A model generated the notes under the pieces. It made no database searches. It was given only the letters and a program-made list of their open reading frames with translations, and was not told the DNA's origin. From Aquila chrysaetos chrysaetos (taxonomy: Eukaryota > Chordata > Aves > Accipitriformes > Accipitridae): a DNA stretch of 64,000 nucleotides. The translations under genes were made by a program, and so were the position numbers. Shown piece after piece: positions 1 to 14,200 of the stretch (the first letter of the stretch is position 1; the number at the start of each line of letters is the position of its first letter). The DNA lies in contig NC_044024.1 in assembly GCF_900496995.4 (NCBI RefSeq), forward strand, positions 16,184,698 to 16,248,697, in the 5' to 3' direction.

Positions 1-2029
1 GGTGCTAGCCAAGCAGACTGGATTTTCCCAGTACCATCTACCATGGAGGCATTAACAACATTTGTGGCTTGTTGAAAGCCTGATAGTTCAGAATAGAGCT
101 GGACTTTGACAACTGCTCTGTTAAATACCTTCAAAGGAGGAAAAATTTTCATGTGATTTGATAAACAGTGTCTTTTGCAGACCAGCTTCTAGGGCACACA
201 GTTTTTTCCTGCCCAGGTTTGTTTAGCATTAAACGGAGTTCTCACACTAGGGTAGATGGCAGGGAATGAAAGAGGGAATTCAGCAGCAGGAGACAGTGTG
301 CATCTCTGTCCACAGATGTCAGCAAGAGGACAGCATCAAGTTACAGAGCTCTAGGCCATCCCTCATGAAAGGTACTACAGAGGCAGCTCCGTATGACATC
401 CAGGAGTAGCAATGCTACATCTCCCAGGCAGATGACAACTTCCAATACCACTCTTCCGACTATTCCCTTATCGTATCCTCACGCCACTTCCAGGTGTGGC
501 ATAACCCCAGAACATGCAAAGAGGCTAAAACAAAGCACTTAAAGGAGGTGTAGTCCAGGAGTTGAGGCAGACACAGCTTAGAAGAGGCACAAACACAGTC
601 TGGCTCGCTGTTAGATCTCTAGTCTCAGTAAGGATATAGCCAGCTGACCATCATCCACAAGGTTACACTTAGACAACAGGATTTCAGAACAAACCAGACT
701 GAGTTAGGTTCTGTGATTACTAGAGAGAACCCGGCATTCAACTCTGGCCAATATTTGAACCCATTCAACTCCAGGAATATTGCTGTCATTCACCTTAGCT
801 AGTCTCTCTGCCTGCCAAGAACAACGATGCTTCTGCGTGTTAACATTTTAAAGAAGCCAGTCCTAAAATGTTACAGAAGCCTGAAACTGGCCTGGATTTG
901 AACACCTGTGTCCAACTTCTAGCTTCATCAGCTTATTTCAGAAGAATCTTGCTCAAGAGGCCTGAAAATCTCCAGGACAGCAGAGCAGCTCAGTAGGGCA
1001 GGTCATCTGCGATGGCAGAGAAATCTGTCACTTCTTCAACTATTTAACCAGTGATCCAGAGATAATTCACGTACTCTGAGCCCAGCTAGAGTGAGATGCT
1101 CGTGCTATTGCTGTCTGTAGGAGAGAACTCTGTAACAACTCTTCTTTCAGAGTTCAGGTAGCTCCCGCAAGAAGCACTGCAAATACCAATGGTCTCCTTT
1201 GCAACACAGCTCTAAGAGCAAGGCTGAAGTAAGTACTTGCATCTGAGCCACTCAGATCCTGTTCCTGCTGCTGCCCATCACCTTTGACAGATGTCATGCC
1301 AGGACTTTATTCTCACTTTTAAGGCATTTGGTTAAGCCCTGAAGTAGCAGGTATAAGGCGGGTCTGATCAGACTGAAGACAAAGCTGTAAGCGTTAGTCC
1401 TATCAGCTGATCAGATTATTGCACAGAAGAGAGTTACTTGGAAACTTAACTCATTAGCAACTCCCTGCCTGCAGTTTAAAAAGAACACAATTAAACAGTG
1501 CTTTTTTTCAATTCCTAATTGAGGCTGTCACTGCAATTCTCATAAGGCTTTCAGTCAGAAAGCAGCTTTCAACAAGCAGCAGCTTCCCAATTTGTGGTCT
1601 ACAGAAAGGCGGCCAAAGTCTTGCACCATTTTGCAGACACATTTGCAGTCATGTCTCGCATTACAGCTAGCACATAGGCAGTGCTACATGGGAAGTGTGA
1701 GGGTCAGCTAAAAGCAGTTTAGGTCTCTCACCGCCTCCAATACATCCGCATTACGGCTGCACTGCAGTTCAGGGAGTAAAATTTATAGGAGACAAAGTTA
1801 GCTAAACATGATCAGTTGCTTTCTCCAGACTGTTTACTTTCTGCCATTTCTTTGGAAAGTTTTAAGCTGCTTAAAGATACATCTCTTAGCATTTTAAAGA
1901 TCACACTCTCTCCTTCCTGTGGAACGAACAAATTCAGTAATTTTGGTGCTCAACAAGTATTTTGCCTTAAAGATCCACAGCATGGAGGCTCAAGGGTATA
2001 AAAAAAAGCAATGGCACACACAAACTCAC
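1..2029 (-). other. RNF128 intron 2 (partial)
   Basis: The stretch follows the exon 2 donor. No further RNF128 exon could be found on the minus strand: there is no RING Cys/His pattern and no KADAKKAIG-type linker. No repeat family was recognised. Confidence 0.8.
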
Positions 2030-2277
2030 CTGATTCCTGGACTGGGCCCTTGCGATCCTGAGTCTCCGAGCAGAATAAAAAATAAAGTAGCCCATAGTTG
2101 CTGCTGTGACAATGAAAAACGACACCGAGATGAAGAAGATGGAGTATTGATTCATCCAGGGACCATGCTTTTTCCCCACTTCAATAACCATAGTCACTTT
2201 CATGCCACTCTCAATCCGGTGTAAGATCTCCATGCCTTTCAGGTTGCCAATCATAATTGCAACGATGCTTTCAGCAC
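2030..2277 (-). CDS. RNF128: RNF128 shared exon 2: end of PA domain, transmembrane segment, juxtamembrane
   Basis: The acceptor is a pyrimidine tract and AG at 2279-2278; the donor GTGAGT follows position 2030. The 248-nt exon enters in phase 1 and leaves in phase 0. It encodes SIVAIMIGNLKGMEIL, then VTMVIEVGKKHGPW, then a hydrophobic span beginning YSIFFISVSFFIVTAAT and ending FIFYSARRL, followed by a basic cytosolic stretch. These blocks are nearly identical to mammalian RNF128. The membrane segment falls at about residues 202-226 of the 1B form. The exon closes at RAQSRNQ, directly before the linker that leads to the RING in the family. Confidence 0.95.
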
Positions 2278-5200
2278 CTGCAAAGGAGAAGGGGAATCCA
2301 TGCTCAGTTCCCAGGTGTTGTATAAAAGTCATTGTCTTAGATGTTCAAGTGCTAAAGAACAGACTGGAAAGTTTCTCACTAGCATTTGGAGAGTCAACAT
2401 GAGCTGATGGAATAAGTGTCATCTCCATGTGCTTGTTCAGCTGAAAGGTATGTCCGATTACCTATGAGCTGCAGAATTGAACCATATTTAGAATTCATTC
2501 CTCTCCATAGCACTCCTCACTCCCATATAGGACACGCATTGTCATTAGTTTAGACTGAACACTTTGGCAATTTACATTTTAACATGCCTTTAAACTACAT
2601 GAAGTTAAAAATAAATCCTATACAGAGTGAGGTCACTAGGGATTGCGGTATCTCCAGGAGCTCAGGGATGCCAGGTACACAGCTGGTGGCTTAGGGACCC
2701 TTCCTGTAATGGGTCTGACTCCCTCCCTGCTCCGCTGCTACTTCTTAACACCTCTTTTCTAAATTTGACAGTACTGTTGAGTACTTCCCTAGACACTGAG
2801 CAATCAAAGCCATAGATCAGCCTCTGCTTTGCCAAGCAACTGAGAAATGTTTAAGTGAATGAGTGAAATTTGGTTGTGAACTATAAATGTTGTTGTGGGT
2901 TTCTAATGCAAATTCAGAGGGAAGCAAACATAGAGGTGTGCTCAGCTTTTAAACAGTTGGTGGCAGATGGCAAACTCCATCCAGATTTTAACAACAGATT
3001 TCATTTACTCAGTTGAACATCATGACAAGCCATCAGAGGCATCAACAGTTTTATGGTAGGAAGAAATTTCAAGCAATTCTGCTCACCATGTACAGAGCAG
3101 AACAAAGCTGCTTTCATTTCTGTGACAAGCAAGTGCTTGAGGACACTTGATACTATCTGCAGGAACGTCAGGCAGTCCCAATATAACAGAGAGGCTCTTA
3201 AGAGAAAAAAAAGGCAGGAAGGGAGACAAGAAAATTGTCACTGGCCTCTCTCTAAACTAAACAGAGGAAAAGTGGATTCGCAGAGTAGCCAGTCAGGAGG
3301 CTCACTGCATTAAACCATCAGCTGCACAACATTCATAATAGATACTGCATGGTGAAGGAATAAAGGCTGCTACAGAAGTGCTATTTTTAGCTAACCTCCC
3401 AGCCAAACACTTTTTAATGGGGAGACCAATTCTTTTTCCTCCATTAAGAGAAACCTTATCCAACTTTCAGCTATCAAAAAACGTAGAATTGGTGTTAAAC
3501 CACAAAGGCTCTCACTTGAGGAAGTGCTTATTAGTTTTCCAGCTTGTTCACGTAATGCCTTTGATCCAAGATGGCTAAGCATGATGTCTTGCAACTCTCC
3601 TCAGTGTGACTAAACTCATCTTTTATTCAGAAAGCTCCTTGTAATGAGAAGTACATCACACAGAGAACAGGAAAAAAAAAATTAAAAAAAAAATCAGCCA
3701 GACCGCAACAACCATCCTTTATGATGAACTAAGGCTTATCAGCAGTTATAAAATGAGCTGGAATCAGGTGTTAGGAGCAAGTAAGGAATTAAGCATTAAG
3801 TCAAGCCAGAAGCTTTGACTTACTTTCATAAGCACAGAACAGACTGTGACAACAAGAAAATAAAAAGCCTGCCAAAAAAAGCAAAAAGAGCTTGTTCTGC
3901 CTTATTCCCCTTCGCTTCTGCATGTCTCACTAGTCAAATATAGCTTGTGGTTATGCGCAATACAAGATGTAGCGTAGGGATTCTCGTTAATGAACTGTCA
4001 CCATCAGCCTGCAAAACCACTTCAGCTACTAAGCCATCAGTTGTGAACAAGTCTTACCCTTAAAGAAAAAAAATATCTTCCATTTAAGTTTCAGGCTAAT
4101 CAGTTCACCAGGATGTTATTAGATGACAGTTTTAAGTCTTTTCCTGACACTTTTCCCCCCAGAGACTTCTCTCGCAATTTCAGCTCTGCTTTAGATAAAC
4201 ACATGCGAGTGGTCAGCTGGTCGTTTTGATGCTGGAGCAACAAGGGCAGAAGCAAGAGTGGTCATTTCCATCAGCACCTGCACTACTCCCCCCTGCTCAG
4301 AGCAAACCCCCACTGACACAAATCGGCATCCATCTTCAATATTTTGCAATGCAAACTCTTAGGACCAACAATTAATTTCTAAAGGCAATTAAAGGTGAGC
4401 TAACCTGACATCACATTGAGTTAACCAAATGCCTCGTGCCAACAACATGGGAAAGGAATCCAGAAACTGCACGTAATTTCTGGCCATCAGCAGCACAGGA
4501 GTTTAGTCACTTCAGAAGCAGTTTTTGGACAGGGACTAAACAAGGCTATGGCACCATCACACAGGGCCTGCCATGCGGGCATCGCCCTTACCTGGCAGAA
4601 AACAAGGCTTCCTTTGCCTGTCAAGAGGCGATTCAATGATGCCCTGTTAGCCTGAAGCTAAGATAGAAGCCCAGAATCCAAGTTTAGGACTACCGCTGTG
4701 GTTCTAGAATAAAACCAGCTAGGATCACCCTCAGCCAGTGCTTCTTGAACTGCTGGATGGGTCCCATCATGATAGGTACTGAAACATGTTACTGTGGCCT
4801 GGAAACCACCAACCTAGACACAGGCTTCTGAGAGTGCTTGGGCATCTTAATGGAAATGAACTATTTGAGGGGACACCTGCAGAGGTGTCTCAAGCAGAGC
4901 AGCTGCCCTGAACTTTCAGCTTTCCCCACCCCAGACACCAGCAAAGCAAGAGGAAAGTCAATTAGTTGTGCGTGGCAAAAGCCTCACAGAAACCCAAGTT
5001 CCTCACCTAGGCGTCAGGATTTGTAATTCAGGTAAAGCTTTCTGTAACAGTTTTTAAGGGACATTAGAAGGTGAGATTAAGGGGCTGCCTGTTTAGCTAA
5101 TAATGGGCTCATTGCTAAACAGAAGCAAGACCTGTTTGTTTAGTTAAACATTTCCCAGCCTCTCTCCTTTCCCATCTCCTGTGAAATTGGAGAGGGAAAG

Positions 5201-8200
5201 TTATTCAAGTCTTTAGACAAATACAATCTGCCTCTGTGGATCGGGAGTTTTGCTGAAGGTACCTCCCATATCATAAGGCACCATGCTAGTCAAAATCCGA
5301 AGGATGCTGTTTTGCAGATATAGGTTGGCACTGATGAAGCACAAGAACTTAAATGGTTTGTTGGGGCAAGGGAAGAGCTGGGACACAAGCACATTTGGCA
5401 CACAAGGACAGCGCATGACTGGGATCAAAGTTTTACCTTCCTGTATATCAGGTTTACTTACATGCAGAGTGGAGTTGCATCTATTTATACCAATATAAAT
5501 ACCTATATTAAACTCTGCCCTGCAAAGACTTCACCTCTTCTGCCATTACACTTCTGCTCCCCGTAAACATGAAGTTACAGATTTGGCAATTCAGTAGGGA
5601 AACGCAACGTGCAAGAGGTGCACAGAACTGGGAGCATTAACTTTTGCACAGTAAACACCTGTTTTTTCACATTCATTAAGGGGATTATTGTAATCCAGTG
5701 CTACTCTTGTGTGTGCTACAGATAAATCTATTCTGAACCAAGCAAATTGTAGGTCCTGGAGAACAGTCACCCCACAATGTTTAGCAGACTGCAATGTGAC
5801 CTAATCAATGCCTTATTAGCGGTCAGTTTTTAGCTAAAAATCACAATCTGTTCACACATTAAAGCGCCTCGAGGCAAGGATTAGATCTTGGGGCCAAATA
5901 AATCCCCTGCTTCAAAACAAGGTATGGCAAAGCATTGCTTACCTGATTCAGATTAAGTATACGCAATGTACAGGATAACCAGAACTTTATATCTTGGAGC
6001 CACTGCATATGACTAAGTCCCAAATGAGTAAGCACCTATGTGCCATTGCTAAGTATGGTGGGACTCCATGGCATACCTCAAGGCAACACTTGCATTGCAG
6101 ATCCATGCTAGAGCACAGCGTTGATGCCTCCACGGTCCCCATATCTTGCACAGCTATCATCATAAACCCTCTCCCCACAGAAGCTGCTCAGAAGAGCTGT
6201 CACAGTGAATTCAGGGTGAACAAAACTGCAAGCCAATTCCCACAGGAGGTGGAATTTTCAGACTTGGTCTAATTTTTTTTTCCTTCCTGCCCCATGCAAG
6301 TGAAGGAATGAGAAGCCCTGGCAGCTAGAGGAACTACCTTCTTGCCAGACATATTACAAGCACAAGTACAACTTCTAGAAATACTACAAGCAGGTTTCTC
6401 TGGGTGTTACAGTGAAATTTCTTTTTTTTTTTTTTTTTAAAATGAAAAAGGAACTGGTTTTCCATAGATATTGATTATTAATATCCAGTAATGAGCATTC
6501 CTTTCTCATTTCTCTGTTGGGACCTGTTGAAGTTGTCTACCCTTTCAGGTAGTTGTAGTACAGCTTCCAGGTGGTCTGGAGTTCACAAAGTGTCAAGGAG
6601 AATCAGAGATTAAGGAATGCACCAGGTTTTACAGTAATTAGAGGCTACATGACTGAAGGCTTTCTGCCCAGCCCCCAAAACTCACTACTGTTAAAGCCCT
6701 TCTATAATACAGAAAGGGAAAAGAAGGGAGCTACACTAGCACTCCAGGTGGAATAAATACAGCAGAGTAAGACTTAAAAGCCCAGAGACTACAGCCACAG
6801 CATGCAGACTTATAGGGAAGTTCTGCCCCCAAGAGACTCTGCAATGGTGACACTGAGCTTGCTCATGGTCTTGACTTGAAGTCTGCTCTACTGGGGAGCA
6901 TGGGAAGGTCCCATCAGCCCTCCAAGAGCACAGCTGCTAGCTCTATGTGTAAATGTAACAGGCAGATTTCCTCACCTGGGATGAAAGTTGAATGCTACCT
7001 TAACCATAACTAAAATTTAGTATCCTGCATCTCCAGCCTTGCAGTCGAGCAGCTCACTGCATGAGAACATCAGAACAAGTACAGGGCACTGCCTAAGCTT
7101 CACCCATTGCTGCTTTTGCTTTCACAGCAACCATCCCTTCCGAAACAGCTTTGGTAAGCAAATCTTCCCCTGGGGAGGGTAGGGTGTTGCAATAGCAGTG
7201 TGCTTTCCAGGGTAAAATCCTGGCTCCTGGACACTCCGGTGCAGATTCCTACAAGTTGAAACCACTCCACACGCGGCAGCCAGCTCAAGAGAAGGAAACC
7301 GGCCTTTTTGTGCATGCTGGTCCTCCTCAAAGCTCCAAGTAGTTTGAAGTCAAACTTTGCTGTTGCCCTTTCAGATCTTTGCCTTTTCTTCCAGATGTTA
7401 GAAAAAAAGAAAGCTTTGCCCCTCCGTTGATCTTAATGTAGCATTTGCATTGTGCATTTAATAAAACTGAAGCACAGCCTGGAAAGGGGAGGAAAGAGAG
7501 CACCTCCAGTAATTTAAATCTCTGCTGTGTTAGCAATCCCCCCTCAAGTTCTGAAGGCCATATTTAAGTTCCCCAGCTAATTAACTGCCAGAAAACAAGT
7601 TTAGTTTTAAGGAAACCTTTTTCAGCGTTTGTACTTAAGGAATCTTTATTGTAATACCACGTTTCTTATTCACCACTTGAGTTTCATAACCAAGAAAACT
7701 GAACTGGCTCAGATCACTAACCACAATGCCAGCTTTACAACTGTACATTATTTTCTGATGCAGCCCATTTTAAGGTCTAATATACTAGTACCTAAAAGAA
7801 AACATAATGTGCCTTCAAAACTTAAGCAAAAAATTCTCTTATGAAACTTTCCATCTCTGCACACTCTCCCCTCCTCTACCACTGACTTCGATACCCCACC
7901 TAACACCACAGAGAACATTAATTCAATCTAAGAGAAATATTTAACATTTTCTCTGTGCAATACTGAGGTGACACTGACAAATGCCGTGTGTGTTTTTCCA
8001 ACTCTTGTGAGGCCCTGGCAAAGCTTTTTGCAGTGAATAATTAACTTCCAGCTGTTTGACAGCTTTGTATGTCATGGAAGCCAACTCCAGAACTCCAGCT
8101 CCAAGTCAGCTCCTCTAGCCTCACTTAAAATTGGTTTCTCAGCTCATTCAGGCATTGGAACTGGTTTGCATTGTTTAAACTTCTTTAAACCAACCTAATT

Positions 8201-11200
8201 CAGCTTCAGTTAAGTCATGAAAGACCCTTTCATTTCAGTTTAAAGGCCTCAGTGTAACCTGGGGGGGGGGGGGGGGGGGGATCTACAGATCTTTATTTTC
8301 TCTGATAGAAAAAGCCAAACCCCTCTAATGTCTCTATCACAGTTTATCAAGAAGAGGCTGTAAAACAGCATGATGGGACCCTCTCCCCTTTGGGAGCAGA
8401 CCTAGCTACAACATAGTTTGGTGAAAACATTTGAGGAAGGCAATAGTTTTGTAGGCATTTTTGAGAAAGAAGACATAAAACATGGTAAGTAGGCAAGTTA
8501 TTTCAGAACAAGGCAAAAGCTAGCACGCCACACACAAGCTCCAACATTTCAGATTCCGTAATTTCTCCCCCTTTCTGAAAGTCCAAGGTTCTGCATCAAC
8601 TTTAAGCAGAGTGAAATTAAGTGCCCGGAGTTTTGCCAGTCGTATTTCACTTTGTCCAGAGAGCGCCTTGTGCAACCGGCGCCGCTGCCGTGGAACACCC
8701 ACGGCTTCCTCTCCCCGGCACCGGCACAGCTCACCCCATGGCTTGCCTAACGCTTCGCTCGGGTACACCAGCAAACGGTCCTTCGTCTTGGGGGTATCAG
8801 CAATCCATTTCAACAATATTTTAACCTAATATCCAACCAACACAAAATTTTCCTCGGGACTCAACTGGGTTTTTAATATTGAGGAGAAACAGTTTCACAG
8901 AAGTCCCTGGAAGGGGAAGGAAGGGAAACAGTGCAGTAATTCTACCTAAAAGTTAAACATTATCTTTCCCTGTGTAGAAAGGGTTTTCTCACAGGCTAGT
9001 CATAGCTAGCTGATTGGAAGTTGTTTAATATCACAGTGGCAGAGTCAGTCCAGATAAACCAAGATTTTTTTTTTTTTTTTTTAAAAAAAGGATCACCTTT
9101 TTTGTTTTACAAAGGAATTAAACAGCAATTCAGCAGACAACCAATGAACTGTTTTCTCTGAATGCTTTAAGGGGACTGAGAAATGAAGGACACAGTTTTT
9201 AACAGGTTAAAGGCTGCAAGCATTCTGCTACTGCTGAGTAAGTCCTGCCAGAAAACTACTACAGGATGAAGGATTTTATTTTTAAAGAGCTTGCATGATC
9301 TTGCAGAGAAGTCTTCAGAGAATGCAGTCGCAAAAGAACTGTTTAAAGTACCACAGCAATAACCCATCACACCCCATTTCCGCAGCTATAGAAAGCTCCA
9401 GCTGACCACCATGTAAACCACATGCTCAGAATAAGCAGAATGGAAGAAATTACTTTTGATTTTGATTGTTTCCACATACAACAAGAGCAAAAAGCAGACT
9501 TCAGAATTTGAATTCTCAAGAAAAGGATAGGTTCTCCTTAACCACAGCAGAATCGCTATCCGTAGACTCTTTAGGGAGATGAAATACAAACCCTAGCCTT
9601 GGTCAGATGGTGGCTGGATCTTTGGTTTTATCTACAGGATACAGTGCTTGCAGCACAGAAGATCAGCACTAGCTGTGCCTCCAGCCTTGGTCAAAGGAGT
9701 TAGTAGTATTTCCCTGGCATCCCTCCAACCCCCAACGTCAGCAAAAAGGCATTGGGAGACCAAGCCATCTCTTGTACTTTAACATGAAAGACACTGTCAG
9801 TTGACTTTCCAACAATTCCCTACCAGATTAGCACACTTGGCTCTTCAGGCATGCAAGAAGATTATTTGATATACCATCTTTCAGGTTTAAAAAAAAAAAA
9901 AGACACAACATTTTGAATATTGCTTATCTCACTGTATCAAAATAGAAACAGGGGAGTTCTGGTGGTTATCGAACAGGCTGGTACAAGTTTACTGTTATCT
10001 GTTACAGTAGAAGGGAAAAATAAACGAACAGCATAAACAGACTGAGACAGTAATACGGACATGATGTAATTCACCTGGGATGAAAGGGCAGCGCCGCACA
10101 CAAAAGCCATTGTGTCTCGGCACCACGCCACGCTTCAGACGCGAGGGCTATACCCGGCCTCAGAGCAGTACTGTGAAACCAGACGCCCGCACGCTACCTC
10201 TGCTCTCATCAATGGTACAACGTTGACAAAAAAAGTTAACGACTGCTGTCATCCACATGCACAAGGCCAAGTCTTATCGGGAACGCAGATCTGACCCAGC
10301 AGCACCAGTCCTGGCATTCATCCTCCATCGCACTGTCAGAGGAAACGTCATCCTCACGCCTTTATTGCCCTGCGATAAGCTCTCCCCTTTGCAAGAGGGA
10401 AGGGCGACTAAACTCATAGTTCCCGAAGAAATTTAAGCCTGGGCAAGCTGACATGCAGGTAGGCTTGTCCCTCCCCTTTCTCCTGCTCTGCATGCTCTCC
10501 ACCCCAAACATTACCTGGCACCACGATAAAAGAGTTGCTCGCTTCCAGGCTACTTTGCAGTTATTTAAAGCAACAGCCCCTTATGACCCCAGCCTTTTGA
10601 TTGAACTGTCTTCTTGCTCGCGGTATCACCTAAGCTTAAGGAAATCCACTTTCAGCTTGCTTTACTTGGCAGCTGGCGCTATGTCTGATCTCTTCCTCCT
10701 TAACATACAAATCTTTCAAAGTACAGAGGTAAACACTGAGCAGCAAGACACTTGAAAAAGTTGCAAAATCTGGCAGGAGTATTCAGGAACAGGAAGCAAT
10801 ATCCAGAGCTTTAAAAAGAAAATAAAAAAAAAGGGGGGGGGGAGGAGCATTACAGAGAAAATTAAAGATAAGAGAGAGCCTTAGAAGATCCTCAGCATGG
10901 TGAGGACAGAAAAGAGGGAAGAAAAGAAACCCCCTACTAGGTGGTGGTTGTGTTGTGCAAAAGCAGCCTGTATTTTGAAGAAGTGATGCCCACAGCAGTC
11001 TTCGTCTGGAAATGTACCACCATACGCTCCTCGCCAACACTACATTTATTAATGGGACTACGCTGCTTGGGAACTACCGCCCATGTTTGTCTAGGGAGGC
11101 TCCGGTGAGGTTGGCCTCCAGACTGGTCACCCAACAGTTACTGTGGAAAAGGAAGATCTCCACAACGGGAAGTACAGGGAAAATTTTACCAAACAGGCTG

Positions 11201-14200
11201 GGTGTCTAAAAGAGCACATCAAGACCAAACGTAGTTTTACATGACATGAGTTTCCACGGGTCCCCAGGGGATACTGGAGGTGGAAACCAACCTGCACTCT
11301 ATTTAGTTTAACTAGCGTTAAAAATTACTATTTTCCAAGTGAATCCAACAATTACCAGCCTTTTTTTCTTCCCCCCCCACCCCCTTCTGAGCCTTTGAGA
11401 TTTATGTAAATGCCGCCAGGCCCTAAATCTTAGAACATTTAGAACATGAAATCATCCTTTAAAACAGCAGCCAAGACAGTACGCTTATTAAGGACACTGA
11501 GATGAATGAGATCTGTAGGACAGCTCTCTTCACACGCTGTCTGGTCAGTGGCATTTGCAAGAGTAAAGTATCATCCTTCAATCTAGCAAACAGCATCTAA
11601 AACCCACTGGAGAAGCAGCAATCAACATTCCCTAATGAAAATTCTTTGGTGAATTTACCCAACAGCTTTCAGCAGATTTGATTTAGTAAATACATTGCTC
11701 GCCCTCTTCAAATGAGATTGAGCTCACAGCTAATATCCCTTGCTCTCAACATACTGGTAGCAGCTAAGCGCTCACTGGAAACGAGTAAGTCAGAGACCTA
11801 ATGATAAAATAATGTAAGTCAGCACAGTGTAAGCCAGAAGGCATCTGTCTGCAGAAAGATGACAGGTCACATCTGATACAGTGGGGAACAGTGCTGAGCC
11901 CGACCGCTGTTTGCTCACTGGCACATTCAAGACCAGAGGCAAACAAGCACAGTCATTGTTTTAGGGCCATATGTCCCACGCAATGAAGCCTCTGCTACCA
12001 CAGCTGTCACTTAGGATTTTAATTCATCCTTTCACATTTCAGCAGCCCAGTAAACCCGAAGAGCAAGGGCACTTCGCAGACCTGTTCCAGGCTATCTAAG
12101 GGTTGGTGCCTACCCTGCGGTTTTCCATGGCACAGAGGTACCTAAATTAGACCAAAAAGAGCAAGGGTAGGGATCAGAAGCTGTCAGTAGCACCGACCAG
12201 TCTATCCTGCTTCTCAGTGCCTCTCGTGCTTGCTCAGACCTCTGAGCTGTGGGCAACTCCAACTCGCTACCGCACCCCCCCCCGTACCCTGCAGGTGGGA
12301 GATCAGGGTCATCGGCCAGACTCTCTGTACCACGCTCAGTTATCGGAACGCCGCTATAGCTGTGACATTAATTTACTCTAAACCAGGCAGCCAGGAGAAC
12401 TGAACTGAGCACATAAAGACAAAGTTGCAGCACATCCACATGAAATAGCTATTCTCAAAGAGCTGCGAACTCCAGGCACTACAGACTGCAAATACGATCC
12501 AGGCACAGTGGATCCGTTCAAGTTCTTTCTCAATAAGGAGCTGCTGGTAGGAAGGGCTAAATAATTTGCTGAGGCTCACCCAGCCAAGGCCAAGGAATAT
12601 GGGAGAGCAATGGGTCATTAATTAGACCTTGCATCCTCATTCCTCACCTCGGATGTGCTCGGCGCAAGTCTGCACTCACTGCGAAGGAGAGGTGCACTAT
12701 CTGTTTACACAACATTTACAAAGTGTTAGCACAGCCTGCCTTGGGATTACTAGTCTGTCTCAATCTTTAACAGAAACAGTTTTACAGGTCACATCAGCCT
12801 TTTAGTATCATGGCAAAGTTTTAGCTTGTTTCTAAAGATCATGCCTGACACAAAGTTGGAGCAGAGCACAATTATACCCTTTTGCCATACGCTGTTTCCT
12901 CTAAGCATACGGAGATTAGCCTTCACCTCAGTGAAATTCCTGCAGAACAAGTTAAGTGGCAGTGCTACATACTTAACCTTTCCTTCCCCTTTCACCCACT
13001 GATGCAAGTTTACACTTGAACCAGATCTTGTTAGCCTGAGATACGCTGTTGCTGTTTTCACCAGAATTACTTAGCTGTGTTCCCCCAGCATAAGTCCTCT
13101 GCAGATCAGGTGATTTGCTTCTCAAGGCTAGAGTTACACAACAAGAGAGAAACCAAAGAAAATTATCACAATAGCTTTCTGACCCGCAAAGAATCCTTCT
13201 TTACCAGCTGCAGGGAAATACTTAACACCAAAGAACACTCTCCATGGTTACCACCATACCCTGACACCAAAGCCACCTAACAGCCCGGCTCTATCTTAAG
13301 TCAAGGTCCACCTTTAAAACAAACCAACTCTTGTCATGCACTTTTTCCCCACATGCTGCTGGTTTTCTCCAATCAAATGTCTTTTTCGGAAGGTCAATAT
13401 AGATTACAGAGAGAGGTGCAATTATAAGCACACAGGACTGTACTTTGAAACCCTGCTCAGCCTGCCACAGAGCGGTACCATCTTCTTAAAATGAACACAG
13501 TTAAAACTCAAGTTTGCCAATTGATACGGTTTTGTGCTTATAAAACTACAAAGTAAATATTACTTTGGACTCCATTAAATCCTTGACATTCCATGTGTTA
13601 GAAAGGATTAGGCCGGATTTCATCATATCTGATTTGGCTATTTATTGCCTTCTGTTGTTTTTATTGCCAGGGTGGTTTGGGGCTTTTTTGGTTTTGGGTG
13701 GTTTTGTTTGCTTTTTTTTTTTTTTAAAGTTGCCACACAGAGCACTGTTATAAGCAATAAAAAATTCATCAGACTAAACATGATTATAAGAAAAGAAGTC
13801 TGTGGAAGCAGGATGACCAGGACAAATACTTCTGTCGAGTACAGGCATGTTTAAGTCTCTAAACAAGAAAGTTGCTTCAAAAGCCAAGCTTGACAGCCCG
13901 AGAAAAAAAGCACACTGTACTTTTAGAAAAGCTTCTGCTAATAACTTTGTGTTCTGTTGCTACCAAAGTTCTGCAAAGCAAAACATCTTGTGCCATACAT
14001 TTTATCAAAGCCCACCCACGGGGACCTTCCTTCTCTGCCAGGCAGATGACCGCTCCCATGCCCCGCTGCGGAGAGGAGAGCCCTGGGCACCGCTGCAGCA
14101 GGCGGGAGGAGATGCTACCCCAGACACGCTGGGCGATGGGAAAGCCCCGAGGCTTAGCTCCCGCTCGCCCCAGCAAAGCCACCTCCCGCTACTTCCCACT

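Noticed and set aside
1..2029. Search for RNF128 exon 3 and RING exons
   Set aside because: No Cys/His RING pattern or known linker sequence was found on the minus strand; these exons must lie left of the window.
8520..8816. 98-codon minus-strand open frame with a GTGAGC donor-like site nearby
   Set aside because: The local GC patch opens several frames at once and none resembles RNF128 or any known protein.
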